Positions 40,301 to 58,109 of a stretch of 64,000 nt of DNA are shown here, one piece after another (position 1 is the stretch's first letter; every line of letters begins with the position of its first letter). This DNA is from Imbricaverruca yamaguchii (Eukaryota; Arthropoda; Thecostraca; Neoverrucidae). A model generated the notes under the pieces. The model was not told the origin of the DNA and did not search any database. It saw nothing but the letters and a program-made list of their open reading frames with translations. The stretch lies in contig JAOTOL010001634.1 of assembly GCA_034440575.1 (NCBI GenBank), positions 545,001 to 609,000 of the forward strand. Direction: 5' to 3'. Made by a program: the position numbers and the translations under genes.

Positions 40301-42581
40301 GGAGTAAGCTTGCAGTTAGTCTATCACAGCATTCGACATTGTTTGTTTTAAAAAAATGATGCAATGCAAATGAAACACAGATAATGTATGATTTTCCACT
40401 GATAGATTGATGATTTGACTCAAACCCCTGTCTTGCATTGCACATTAGCTGGTTTGCGTACATTTCACAAACTTCTTCACCAGTGCAAACAAAGACTTGC
40501 ACATTGCTTGCTGAGCTCACCATATGATTGGCTAAACAGGTTCTGAAATGTATTTTTATATTTAAACATGTTTAATATATTAAAATGATATATATTTAAA
40601 ATACGGTGGGCCAGGACTAGACCCCATGAGAAGAAACATAAGGAAATTTGTATCCTTCATGGTTCTCTGACAGGAAAATCGGTGGTCGATAACCTAAAAG
40701 CAAAAATGCTAGAATATAACCCGCGATATATCTCAGCTTCCATCAAGTACCAGCTACAAGTATTCAGAATTGAGGTTCAGACCTCTCGGTCTGGTAGCTG
40801 CTCCATGAGACCTCGGGCCACGAGCCAGCGCCAATTCCAGAAGACCTTTTCTACCAACCTGCCCGTGTGTGTGTCTGTGTTTGGCCAGCCTGCCACCGCG
40901 TGGTGATGTCGGCTGTTTCCGGGTTGGCGTTTGTGGTGTCAGTGTTTTGTGTTGTTTTTTGGTAGGGGTGGAAGGGTATGAGGAGTAATATGGTGGGAAT
41001 GAGAGGGAGCGAAGAAGAGTTAAGCTGGCTTGTAGAGGCGAGTCGTGAGGGAGTTGAGACGTCTTGAAGTATGGAGCGTAGAGGGAGTAGAAGTTGAGTC
41101 GTCTTGCAGGCAGCTGAGATGGTGGTCGAAGCTGAGCTTGTGCAGAAGACAAGAGTTTGCCAGTCCGGGCGGTGCCATAGGGTGGGGTGTAGTTGGAGTG
41201 TTAGGGTCGGGTCATCGCCAGCAATTGTTATACATTTCAAGAACGTTATTAGTTAGTTCGTTTTATTTTGGGTTAGTTTTTGTATTCTTTTTCCTTTTGT
41301 TTATTTTCTGTTTTTCTTTTTTAACGTATCTTGATTTTCCCCCTTTTTGCTGATTTTCTGTTTTTCTTTTTTTAACATAAGTTTTGATTTTTTCCTGCTC
41401 GTGGGTTCGTCATCACGCAGCTACGATTGCGAAGTTCAGTGCATGCGTAAATAATTGCCATCGCCACTTCCTTTCTTTGCTGTTTGGGTGATAGTTGGCT
41501 GGAAGCCAACTATCGCCCATGGACATGGACATTCGACACTGCCATGTGTCGGTTGTGTTTCGTGTTATTCTGGAGATCAGACGTCGACTGATGAATTCCC
41601 TGCATGGATCTGTGATCAATTGCACTGCCAGCAGGGAATTACTCGATGTTCCATCTATTGTGCTACGTGAGATATGCATGCATATTGACGATGATGGACA
41701 TTGAGACTAGTGCTTAAGCTCGATGTGAACACGTCAAGCGTCCAGCATTAATGTTTCCGCAATTTATTTAGCATATTGCAGTGAGCAAATGTCTCAGAAT
41801 CGCAACTCAGCATTGGCTGAAAGAGCAAATGACGACGCCTGGACCAATGTTACTGCGCAAAGCAAAAGTGAACCGGATTTACATATTGATTTCAGTTAGT
41901 GATGCAATGCAAATAAATATATCCCAACATTGTGCTAACACATGTATTCGTGCAATTCAGGTTTCAAGTCGCGCACGGCTGTATCATCTTATTTGTCGCA
42001 AATTGTTTGGTGCCATTTTGTAGTTACCTATGCCGCAGTAGCCAAGTGACGCAGGAATGCGTAGCATAAAATGACAGATGTGCTGACATGGGAGTATGAG
42101 TATGGGAACTACTAAATTGATGCCGCACGTCCGGTGGAAAGGAAACGTGGGTAAATCATGTCAGCCCATCAGTAATTGGCTTTTTTTAACCTGTATCCGA
42201 CCGAGCTGCGCTACCTACGGTGCCATCGCTACTGACGCATCGTTTTTTATGCTTCATCTTTCTGTTTGATGACCTTGATTTAAGATGACGTCATATTTCG
42301 CACTATTGCGCCTTTCCTGTGAGCCAACACGATTCTCAGCAAGAACGACTCCATATTCATGTCACAAGAATCCCACACGTCTGCTGTATAGCCTAGACCC
42401 CGCACACACTGGGAGTTTTCTTCAGTGATGATAGTCTTGATCTCACCAGAAACGTGATATTCTAATTTCCGAATATGCAGCTCTCCAAACGGAACTCAGG
42501 AAAACGAAAGTGCGCCAGTGAGTCTACGTATATTGCACTTCAAGCATTGGGGTCGTGGCCTTCCTTTGCGTCTTCCTTTGC
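40301..42581. other. Unassigned region with one hairpin
   Basis: Frames of up to 132 codons occur on the - strand at 40754-41240, where purine-rich DNA biases composition. None has a recognised motif. The hairpin at 41486-41518 is listed separately. Confidence 0.4.
41486..41518. other. 15-bp hairpin with a 3-nt loop
   Basis: GGGTGATAGTTGGCT and AGCCAACTATCGCCC flank a GGA loop. The only exception to pairing is one T opposite G. The loop is too short for a typical microRNA precursor. Confidence 0.6.
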
Positions 42582-42757
42582 GCTTGTTTTCAGAGAGCCA
42601 GAGATGTCATGTTCCGCCGCGTTGCGTGTTATTAGCCTTTTCACAGTTGCAATAATGGCGGTTGTGATGCTGAATTGTCGTTGAGAAAGAGGTTTTCTCT
42701 TATGGATTCCGGCTTACCTATAACTTGAAAATACTTAGCCTTAAACAGACGTACTTG
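42582..42757 (+). repeat. Direct repeat, left copy, with acceptor-like start and short hydrophobic ORF
   Basis: About 175 bp beginning GCTTGTTTTCAG is repeated in the same orientation at 47441-47617, with roughly nine bases in ten identical by eye. Each copy has a splice-acceptor-like start followed by a short frame MSCSAALRVISLFTVA, then M(A/G)VVMLNCR and TGA. This could be a duplicated signal-peptide exon or simply a duplicated noncoding block. Confidence 0.75.
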
Positions 42758-42964
42758 GTGGCACGAAAATATTACAGTCTAAGCTACCACCAGGAAACAA
42801 ACCTACACTCGAACATCATGTGAGCAAGGCAATAATGGATTTCAATTCACACTCGCAGCACAAGCAGGCCTCCACAATAGTCCTTGAACGGCCCACGGTC
42901 CACGTCCGCTCGCCAAAACGGCGTTGCCATGCATTGCACGGAGATATTCAACGGCTGACTAGCA

Positions 42965-43555
42965 TATGCACACATGGCGTCACCGGTGTCGTGTCGGCGC
43001 TCTCTGCACACATGGCGTCACCAGTGGCGGTGTCGTGTCGACGCTCTCTGCACACATGGCGTCACCAGTCGCGGTGTCGTGTCGACGCTCTCTGCACACA
43101 TGGCGTCACCAGTCGCGGTGTCGTGTCGACGCTCTCTGCACACATGGCGTCACCAGTCGCGGTGTCGTGTCGACGCTCTCTGCACACATGGCGTCACCAG
43201 TCGCGGTGTCGTGTCGACGCTCTCTGCAAACATGGCGTCACCAGTCGCGGTGTCGTGTCGGCGCTCTCTGCAAACATGGCGTCACCAGTCGCGGTGTCGT
43301 GTCGGCGCTCTCTGCAGCGACACGCCGGTCCCCTTTTCACATGGCGTCACCAGTCGCGGTGTCGTGTCGGCGCTCTCTGCAAACATGGCGTCACCAGTCG
43401 CGGTGTCGTGTCGACGCTCTCTGCACACATGGCGTCACCAGTCGCGGTGTCGTGTCGACGCTCTCTGCACACATGGCGTCACCAGTCGCGGTGTCGTGTC
43501 GACGCTCTCTGCACACATGGCGTCACCAGTCGCGGTGTCGTGTCGACGCTCTCTG
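42965..43555. repeat. 44-bp minisatellite, about 13 copies
   Basis: Units contain ACACATGGCGTCACCAGTCG, CGGTGTCGTGTCG and ACGCTCTCTGC. The period is 44 bp. One insertion (about 43315-43340) interrupts it. All three + strand frames are open as a consequence of the period. Confidence 0.96.
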
Positions 43556-43700
43556 GTGGGGGAGGGGGAGAGTGATTTGTTTAGGCTGGCGGATCATAAA
43601 GGCCACCTGGGCCGCTTTTAAAGCGAGTACACTACATGTCTGTTTATAAAAGTGAGTGTTTGCGATCAAGGTGCATGCAAGTTGACATTGACAGGCAATG

Positions 43701-43725
43701 CCCTCCAGGCAAGGTGCCTGGAGGG
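43701..43725. other. 11-bp perfect hairpin with a 3-nt loop
   Basis: CCCTCCAGGCA and TGCCTGGAGGG flank AGG. It sits in a short repeated stretch (about 43660-43785) containing AAGTTGACATTG and GGCAAG words. Confidence 0.6.
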
Positions 43726-43869
43726 TCAAGTTGACATTGGCAGGCAAGGTGCAGGCAAGTTGACAGGCAAGGCCCTCCAAGGCGTACCGAGTCTGGCAAA
43801 AAGCGACAGGGCCTTAAACATGCGTTGCAGCTCTAAATGACCACACCGGCAGTTAAAAAAGCAAAGCAC

Positions 43870-44170
43870 AATGGGATTCTCAATGCACATCGGGGCTTTG
43901 AGACCGCATTGGGGTCTCAAAATCAGGCTGGGGCCCTTAAAAATAGTTACGGTCCTGTAAAAGGAGCAAAGGGACCGGGCTTTAAACCAACACTTCGGGG
44001 TTTGCAAAAACGCGCCGATACCTACAAAATGTCGTTGGCAGACAGAACGAAAAACAATAAAGCTCTTAAAAAAGGCATTGGCACATACAAATGTTCCGGT
44101 CCACTAGCAAACATTGGCTGGATCACTAAATCACATCCACAGGCAAAGAAACCGGAATGGTCCAAAAATG
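43870..44170. repeat. Degenerate ~21-bp array
   Basis: Successive segments such as GGGGTCTCAAAATC, GGGGCCCTTAAAAATA and GGTCCTGTAAAAGG recur at about 19-24 bp. The pattern resembles the arrays at 24131-25770 and 57440-58110. The periodicity is weak. Confidence 0.45.
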
Positions 44171-44189
44171 AACACATGACTAGAGCCCC

Positions 44190-44604
44190 ATTTATGACAC
44201 CAGACAGTTCCCAGCAGGTCTCGTATGACACCAGACAGTTCCAAGCAAGTCTCGTATGACACCAGACAGTTCCCAGCAGGTCTCGTATGGCACCATACCG
44301 TTCCCAGCAGGTCTCGTATGGTACCAGACAGTTACCAGCAGGTCTCATATGACACCAGACAGATCCCAGCAGGTCTCGTATGGTACCAGACAGTTCCCAG
44401 CATGTTTCGCATGACACCAGACAGTTCCCAGCAGGTCTCGTATGGCACCAGACAGTTCCCAGCAGGTCTCGTATGACACCAGACAGTTCCCAGCAGGTCT
44501 CGTATGGTACCAGACAGTTACCAGCAGGTCTCATATGACACCAGACAGATCCCAGCAGGTTTCATATGACACCATACCGTTCCCAGCAGGTTTCGCATGG
44601 TGCC
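44190..44604. repeat. 31-bp minisatellite, about 13 copies
   Basis: Units contain CCAGACAGTTCCCAGCAGGT and CTCGTATGACA or CTCGTATGGTA. The period is 31 bp. Diverged units continue to about 44710 on the other side of a hairpin. Confidence 0.95.
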
Positions 44605-44653
44605 AGACCGTTCCCAACACGTCTCGCATGGTGAGACGTGTTGGGAACGGTCT
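44605..44653. other. 21-bp perfect inverted repeat at the edge of the 31-bp array
   Basis: The arms 44605-44625 and 44633-44653 are exact reverse complements around a 7-nt loop (GCATGGT). The left arm is part of the minisatellite unit, so the right arm is an inverted copy of it. Confidence 0.85.
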
Positions 44654-44962
44654 ACCTTTCCCAACAGATCTCAAATGGCTCCAGATCGTTCCGAACAGAT
44701 CTCTAGCGTCAGACAGTTTTAAGTAGCCTTCAAAACGCCCTCGGACTTGTGTTTGCGTGATGACATCAGCAGAACACATGCCATCGCATTAACAAAACAA
44801 CAAGCGACACAGCAAAATATCCTCTAACAAGGCAATAATTTGAACAAATCCCTCTTCTGAGAACTGCAACAGCAGGCGAGGCGACTTGGCACCGGCTCAC
44901 GACAGAGACACCAGGGCACCCCAGGGCTAGTAGTGAGCATCCATCACGTCTTGGTACATCTC

Positions 44963-45722
44963 CTAAAGCCGCTCCAGTGCATCGACGGCGGCGAGGCTGT
45001 TGACTGTGAGGCCGCGACCGTTCTCTGCCAGCCGACTGACAACACAGCTGTGGAAACCGCCCGCCACGAGCCCGACCATCGTCGGCGTGGAGACGTTCAC
45101 GCTGGAGGTGACCAGGTTGTCTGAGGACACTGAAGGTCACACATCACAGTTAAGTTAAAGCTGACACATCAAAGGTCACACATTGAAGGTCACACAGTGA
45201 ACGTTTTTTCCTAAATTTGCTAAGGCAATTGTGACACTACATACAGATTAAAGTCACACATTACAAGTCACATTGCCATTTGCCTCTTACCGATGGTGGG
45301 AACATGTAGCTAGCCGAGATTGATTGTTGCCGCAGTACAGTGGAGTTGGTTGCTAGAAAATATTAAACGGTTTGGATTGGTGAAACACGTTGAATGTGTT
45401 GAGTATGGCCTTAAAATTACCCATCACCTCCATGCCGTGAGTTTCCGGGATGTTTTACCATCAGTGCCGCTACCATGGTGTCACAGCATCCGAACACTCC
45501 TCTACAGAGGATGCCGGTGGAGATCGCAGCCAACGGCACCCGTTCAGTGCGACAACTCCTCGCCAATCACGGATCGTGCTGGTGCTCGCTAACGTGGTGG
45601 CCAAGTGCCTGAGGTCGGTGGTGGTGGTGGTGGCTGTGGATGCCGGCGCGCTTCTCCGTCTCCGCGGCGCCGGCAGACGCCTTCAGCATCGTCAACAGGG
45701 TCACCGCCGCCAACTTCCACAT
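44963..45722 (-). CDS. Possible third member of the membrane-protein family, possibly decayed
   Basis: A signal-peptide-like start at 45722 (MWKLAAVTLLTMLKASAG) is followed by ETEKR and a His-rich stretch. In the complete gene, LEKR follows the signal peptide. Downstream, an acceptor (TGTCCTCAG) opens a frame at 45120 in the same phase as the family's last exon. It reads NVSTPTMVGLVAGG, then ENGRGLTVNSLAAVDALERL and TAG at 44963-44965. The NGRGL word matches the NSGRGL of the two better members. The Trp/Asp tail is not preserved, and after the TAG the frame continues EMYQDVMDAHY. The middle exon was not found. The His run lies opposite a GTGGTGG run, which weakens it. It could be a diverged gene, a pseudogene or chance. 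Confidence 0.35.
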
Positions 45723-46669
45723 GCTTTTTGTCTGTGCGAAGAGAATGTGCCCGGGTTTCGTAAGTGGGAATTGCCTGGTTGATGATATGTCACAATGAAC
45801 GATACTCCAAGCTGTAGTCAGCAACTGGCGACCGCCCGCGCTTTACACAGTCCTCAGGAGCGTAACCGATTTCAATTTGGGCCCAGTCCGAGGACAGAGG
45901 AAATTGCCATTCTGGATATTGTTTGCGCCCTCTAGAAACAATTTTACTCGCAGACGTCGGACATAACCGATTTTAACGAGTGCCTATATTCACCGCCAGT
46001 TTTGACCATCCCAGGAAGAGCAGCACTCACACGTGTGCAGAGGATTGCTCTATCGTCGCTCAATCGGTTTGCCAAAGCAAAATAACGCTCCCTGAAGGGC
46101 TTACTCTTAATGCGAACCACATTGACTAGAATAAGGTGTGCACAAGTACATCTTCATCCGTAAATAGCGGATGTATCCGATCTTGAAGGGCACCCTTACC
46201 TATTGCCCACCGCCAGGTTTCACCCCTGTAATGAGGGTAGACTTTTTCTCCCAGTGAAAATAATGATGCACGGCATATCTCGTTTCGAAAATAAGATAAC
46301 TTCGGTTTCTGCATCGTATATTTCCGTGAAGCTTCAAATTGTCTGTGCACTTATGACACAGCATGCATCTTTGCTGACGACCTCCCAGCTGGGTTACCAA
46401 AGAGAACAACAGCTGGGTTCTAAAGAGAACAAGAAATGTCACGCCATTGCTAGAACACAATTCCCCATGCGAAGACATTGTTAAAAAGAGGCCAAACACA
46501 GACATAAAAACTTGCTAGGCACCTTTGGAGAACAGTTCTTCCAGCTGGACTGCCGGCTCCCTAGGAAGCTTAGTGCAGTGATCGGACCTGAGGATCTACA
46601 ACAAGAACATCGTCGCGTTCTTTACCCCTGCGAAAGTTAGATTCTGACAAATACAGAAAAGCGCGTGCC
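45723..46669. other. Unassigned sequence
   Basis: No array or motif recognised. Overlapping frames of 74-101 codons on both strands at 46126-46505 lack features. Confidence 0.45.
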
Positions 46670-46882
46670 CTAGGTGAACAGTTGGTCAACTGCACTGTTC
46701 CCCGAGGCAACTGCACTGCCCTTGGTGGCACCTCCGACGTAGAGCGCCAGGCCGTCTGCGCCCACACATGTGTCCGGATGGGGACACTTGCCTCTGCTGT
46801 CAAAAAATACTTCTTCCAGCTCCTTTAAGGTAGCACGGCATTCGACGTTGCATCCTGTGAAGGCGCATCTGCTATTAACACA
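46670..46882 (-). CDS. Candidate terminal exon, cysteine-rich, unrecognised
   Basis: The frame reads CVNSRCAFTGCNVECRATL, then KELEEVFFDSRGKCPHPDTC, and ends GNSAVDQLFT before TAG at 46670. Six of the seven cysteines in the first 39 residues fall in spacings typical of small disulfide-rich secreted proteins. Two AG acceptors (before GATGCAACG, and after the T-rich TATTTTTTGACAG) could start the exon, the second removing the first part. Another - strand frame overlaps it. I do not recognise the family, and upstream exons were not identified. Confidence 0.35.
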   Translation of the reverse strand, partial: CVNSRCAFTGCNVECRATLKELEEVFFDSRGKCPHPDTCVGADGLALYVGGATKGSAVASGNSAVDQLFT

Positions 46883-47440
46883 GGTATGCACATGAATTGA
46901 GTGGTTTGAAGTGTCTCTTCCGATATATACATACAAAATATATATATGTATATATAGGGAGAGAGATAAAATATTTGTTTAATAGGGAGAGAGTATACAT
47001 TTTTATTATGTTCTCTCTAGTGTTGGTGCCAATTAACTTAATAAGACCTGATTAATTGTCAGCTTTCGTGTCTGTGAACCTTGGCGTCTGGTCGGATGCT
47101 TCTTCGGAACGTGAGACAATGTGTAAATGGTTTTTACTGACATTTCCCGGCACATGCCATTCGGATGAGCATACATTGGAGTTAATGCATATGTTTCGTC
47201 ATCCAGAGATTGACAGGAAGGTTGGGATAGCGGGGAAGAGGCATCAGCAGGCAAATAATCAGCAGGCAAGTGGTGGAAGACAGGAAATAATGGCCTCAGC
47301 TATGAAGCCGAAACGATGCTTATGCACAATGAACACAGATAGCACCATGTGGTTTGTCGATGCACTTCAGTTGACAGATTCCACGAATGCGAGAAACATG
47401 ATTACTAATGCATAGTTACTGATTTGGAACGCACGAGAAT
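46883..47440. other. Unassigned sequence
   Basis: A + strand frame of 119 codons (47056-47415) and a shorter - strand frame overlap each other. Neither has a recognised motif. Confidence 0.4.
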
Positions 47441-47617
47441 GCTTGTTTTCAGGGAGCCAGAGATGTCGTGTTCCGCCGCGTTGCGTGTTATCAGCCTTTT
47501 CACAGTTGCAACGATGGGGGTCGTGATGCTGAATTGTCGTTGAGAAAGAGGTTTTCTCTTAGGGATTCCGGCTTACCTATCACTTTATAATTCTTAGCCT
47601 TAAATAGACATCAAGGA
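47441..47617 (+). repeat. Direct repeat, right copy
   Basis: Matches 42582-42757 in the same orientation. Within the 26-codon hydrophobic frame, three codon differences are silent and two change the residue. The TGA is retained. Confidence 0.75.
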
Positions 47618-49517
47618 GGTATTTGTTTTGCAAACACATGTTCTGGAAAGACGAGGCCATACTGTACCACTGTTAGGTGAATGAACTTCTGCTGTCTGAA
47701 GAAGACCTTCTTGCTTACGACGTCTTGCGTCTTGCGTCTTTCGTCTTGCGGACGTCTGCGCGCGTGATCTCGAATGACTGAAGATGGCGTCCGTCTGGTG
47801 ATCAAAGGCAAGTGTACAGCCCCCTGATGACGTCACATGCACAGCGGCTGTGGGTCGGCAGTGTGGGGTTCAGCGCATTTCTCATACTCGGTTGTTGTGC
47901 TCTGGAGCGTTCCTGTTGATCGCTTGGGACGGTGCCGCCGGATGGGGTCGAGAGTTTGCCGTCGGTCTGGCCTCTGATTGGCCCGCGGAGTGAGGTCAAC
48001 TCGCTCGGCCCAAGCGCTGGAATGTCACACAGTTGGGGAGTGGTGCAACTGAGCTGGGGTGGGCCGGCACGAAGCTGGCGGCCGTCCAGGTAACCAGGAT
48101 AAGTGTTGTACCGTTATAAACAATGGTGGACGTAAACACGACGCCGAACAGTTTCGGACGGTTTCTTCCAGTCGCACACATCGCAAATTAGCCAGGGGAG
48201 AACGGGAGACAACGACGTGCCTACGTCATGCTGTCCGGCTCTGCTCGGAATGAAAATGGATATCACGGAGAGGACAAATTGTTAATAGAAAGCAAAGCAA
48301 TCATATACAACGTATGTATTCCGCACTTATTGTCGCAAACTATGCCTATGAAATTGAATAACAGTGTATTCGAAAGGTATCGACATCTATTTGCATCTCT
48401 TTTTGCATTGCTATGGAAGCGTGGTTAGTTCCCAGCACCAATTATCATTATCTCCAGGAGATTCTGCATTGTATTATGGTAGGTAATCACGTGGTCTGTG
48501 GGGTTAATACATGAATCCTGGTTTTGTTCCATACCAAGATGACGTGGTTGTCGACGTTGCAAAGGTGTCACGATTGCATTGCTTAATCACTTCCTTAATA
48601 GTGTGTTTAGTGCATTGACCTTCGTATTGCAGGGGTGGGGTTCTACACCTCGCGGCGCGGGGTAGAAGTGCAACATGATAAGCTTGTGATAAGCAGGATG
48701 AGTGCAAAACCTAAAATAAAATATAGCTGTAATCCAATATTGTCGGATGATGCCTATCGTTGTAATCTCCAGTCAACAGAGCAGCGAGATGATCTGCTCG
48801 GTCTGCCATGTAGTATGCATGCACGTCATGGCAGAAGAGTTGCAATTCCACCAATATTGCTTTTCATCGGTACTGTGCACAACTCCCTCATCACAACTTA
48901 TGCTCTGAGCATGATACAGGGATGTGGTATATGGCATTGTACAGTTTCCTTGAACTATTAGAACGACTCAAGGCATTTTCATGTGTCTCTTTTAGATGAA
49001 ATTCCAGGTCAGATAAGGTAGGTGAATGTCGGGGTGTATTTAGTCCCACGTTTTCGCCATAATTTCGGAGCTAAGTGGTGAAACAAATAGGATTTCGGGT
49101 TTCAATATTGGTGATATGCAAATGGAAAACCTAAGCAACCACAGGTGATAAGTACAAAGGTCATCAATGATTTTACAAAGGTAAATACCTGGAAATATGC
49201 GATGAGCTGTTAGAAAGAACGGTTCGTGGTACAGATGGCATTTAGTAGAAGGGTTAATGCGAACGTTTTGGGGTCTTTGTGAATGTTTACTGGCTTTTTA
49301 CGAACGCATACGGACTCCCATCAACGTCTGCAGGTCATTACGAATGTGTATGGGCCCTTACACATGCATGCGAACCCTTGCCTAAGTCTATGGGCCTTTA
49401 CAAGTGTTTACTTACCTCTTATCGAATACTAGATCGACGTCTCTCAGATTGAAATCTTGACATCCTACATCGACATATAAGCTTAGGCAGTCTGAATTAC
49501 TGGTTTACAACAGTGTC
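47618..49517. other. Unassigned sequence
   Basis: No array beyond a short CGTCTTGCGTCTTGCGTCTT run at about 47717-47745. Frames reach 108 codons without motifs. Confidence 0.45.
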
Positions 49518-56320
<6,803 letters not shown>

Positions 56321-56400
56321 TCAGTGGAACAACAGTGGAACGACAGTGGAACGACAGTGGAACGACAGTGGAACGACAGTGGAACGACAGTGGAACGATC
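56321..56400. repeat. 11-bp tandem repeat, about 7 copies
   Basis: CAGTGGAACGA units repeat at an 11-bp period with few changes. Confidence 0.9.
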
Positions 56401-56607
56401 ATGGACATATGCAAAATTGGCTAGAGCGGGGCTGAGTTTGATGAAAAACGACAGAAGAATATGCAGTATTGTTTGTGAAAATGGGCAAACAGTGTATATT
56501 TTGACGGCACAAAGGATGTGTCACGCGTAAATCGTAATCCAAGGGAAGGCAATAACATGTCGCAGTCTTTCTGAGCCAGGTGTTGATAATGTATATCATT
56601 CTGCTCC

Positions 56608-56835
56608 TCAGTCTGACCGATCAGCTGGCGAGCTCGCGGAGTTGCGGCCAACAGGCTTAACACGACCACCCCCTCCTCCTCCCCTTCCGCTGTGCGAGCT
56701 AATCTGCGACGGGTTTCCAGCAAGCTGGACATCAGTGCTACGGAGCCGAAGTCGTCCGGAGGGTCCGTTGGAAGAGTAGTCGCTGGAGTCGTAGAGACCA
56801 AGCCCGTTGGAGATATCACTGTTGTGCCTGGCCAT
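56608..56835 (-). CDS. Candidate Ser/Gly-rich exon, unrecognised
   Basis: The frame starts MARHNSDISNGLGLYDSSDY, continues with STDVQLAGNPSQISS, a Gly run (GRGGGGGGR) and ends PADRSD before TGA. It is hydrophilic, polar and Ser/Gly/Asn-rich, like a disordered tail. The segment is more GC-rich than its flanks. A second - strand frame over the same bases is also open, so the correct frame is uncertain. The apparent ATG may be internal to an exon. No domain recognised. Confidence 0.3.
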   Translation of the reverse strand: MARHNSDISNGLGLYDSSDYSSNGPSGRLRLRSTDVQLAGNPSQISSHSGRGGGGGGRVKPVGRNSASSPADRSD

Positions 56836-57128
56836 GTATGAACAACTTACGACGAGACACTCGGTCATCTAAGCACCGACCAAACTCTGCGCTAACATTT
56901 GGGAAGAGACATGCAGGGCAATGACGCACCTCCGAACGTTTGCAGCATTTTGCTGCTATTTTGGACTCACGCTGCCACTCACGCTGCCATACGCTCACCT
57001 GCAGAGTTTTGCTTTTATATATCTCATCCACGCAGTTATTGGAACAGTTGGGTCTGTTCGTGTAGTTTATTGTCGGACCATAGGCAACAATGCGGTTCAA
57101 CCGCATTCTTGCCCATTCGCAATGACAT

Positions 57129-57132
<4 letters not shown>

Positions 57133-57189
<57 letters not shown>
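57133..57189. repeat. (TA)n microsatellite
   Basis: Uninterrupted TA run of about 57 bp. Confidence 0.97.
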
Positions 57190-57192
<3 letters not shown>

Positions 57193-57439
57193 ATTGCTCA
57201 TATAGTATACGTCAAGAAAAGATGGACGTGCCAGCATGGGCCAAAAAGTATATTCAGAAGTGTGTAACTGCTTTCATTTTTTATGCTGAACCTCACAGCA
57301 TAGACAATGACCGTACTGCAACGAGCAATTACTGGGCTCGCCCAGATACATTGCCTCTTGCCATGCTGCAGGGGACGAAAGTGAGGAAATACGCCAGAGA
57401 ACCGTATTTGCTGAGTTGCGGTATAAGCAGGAACGACAA

Positions 57440-58109
57440 GTGACGTTGCTAGGGGGCGAAGGAGCAGCCCTGCTCCCATGGAGGGTCGGAGGGGCCCTCC
57501 AAGTGGCCGCCTTAAACCAGCAAGAACCCCTTGAGGCGTCGGTGCAGGAGGCTTGTAAATGCCCCCTGCATCGACGTGAGTGCCTCCTAGGCCAATGAAA
57601 GGCTGACAAAAAGAGTCCCGGGCTAATGAAGAGGGCCCCGAATCAATGGAGAGTGTCCACGGGAAGATGTCGAGGCACTTCTATGGCTGAACTAGCTTCA
57701 ATGACTTCTAGATTGATGGAGGGGACCTCGAATAGTTGGAAAGGCCCACAGGCTGGCGGAGAGGGCCCCTAGCCAATACGAAGGACCCATGGGCCGATGA
57801 CGAAGCCCAAGCCGAAGACAGGGCCTCTCCCCTGGTGGGCAGAACATCAGCGTTTGAAATGGGCTTCCGGCTGACCGAAAAGGGCCTGGGTCGTCAAAGA
57901 AGACCACTGAGAAGACCACGGGGGAGGGGACCCTAATCGCCGGAGAGGACCTCGGACGCCAGAAAGGGCCCTAGGGCGGGCGGATAGGTTCAAACCGTAC
58001 AAGGGCCCTAGCTTGATGGAGGGGCTTTAGGTGTTGAAAGAGGGCCTCTGACCTGACAGAGGAGACCTTGGATCGTTAGGGAGGGTTCCTGCGCCGACAG
58101 AGTTGACCC
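57440..58109. repeat. Degenerate ~20-22-bp array
   Basis: Segments such as GAGAGGGCCCCTAGCCAATA and GAAGGACCCATGGGCCGATG recur at about 18-22 bp across 670 bp. The motif style (AGGGCCC followed by an AT-containing spacer) resembles 24131-25770. Confidence 0.55.

Noticed and set aside
40770..40830. Possible tRNA B box GGTTCAGACCTC
   Set aside because: Imperfect match and no A box at the right distance; no cloverleaf could be drawn.
40682..40906. 74-codon + strand frame beginning MVDNLKAKMLEYNPRYISAS
   Set aside because: Protein-like start after an AG, but the rest loses character and no partner exon was found.
42820..43649. Three long + strand frames of 215-251 codons
   Set aside because: All are products of the 44-bp minisatellite; each frame reads a version of the same repeat.
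44766..45140. 124-codon Arg-rich frame over the candidate third gene
   Set aside because: Arg/Gln-rich composition is typical of an out-of-frame reading of GC-rich coding DNA; the listed frame has the family phase and the NGRGL word.
57222..57609. Overlapping + and - strand frames with protein-like words
   Set aside because: Both strands look equally plausible and neither has splice context or a known motif.
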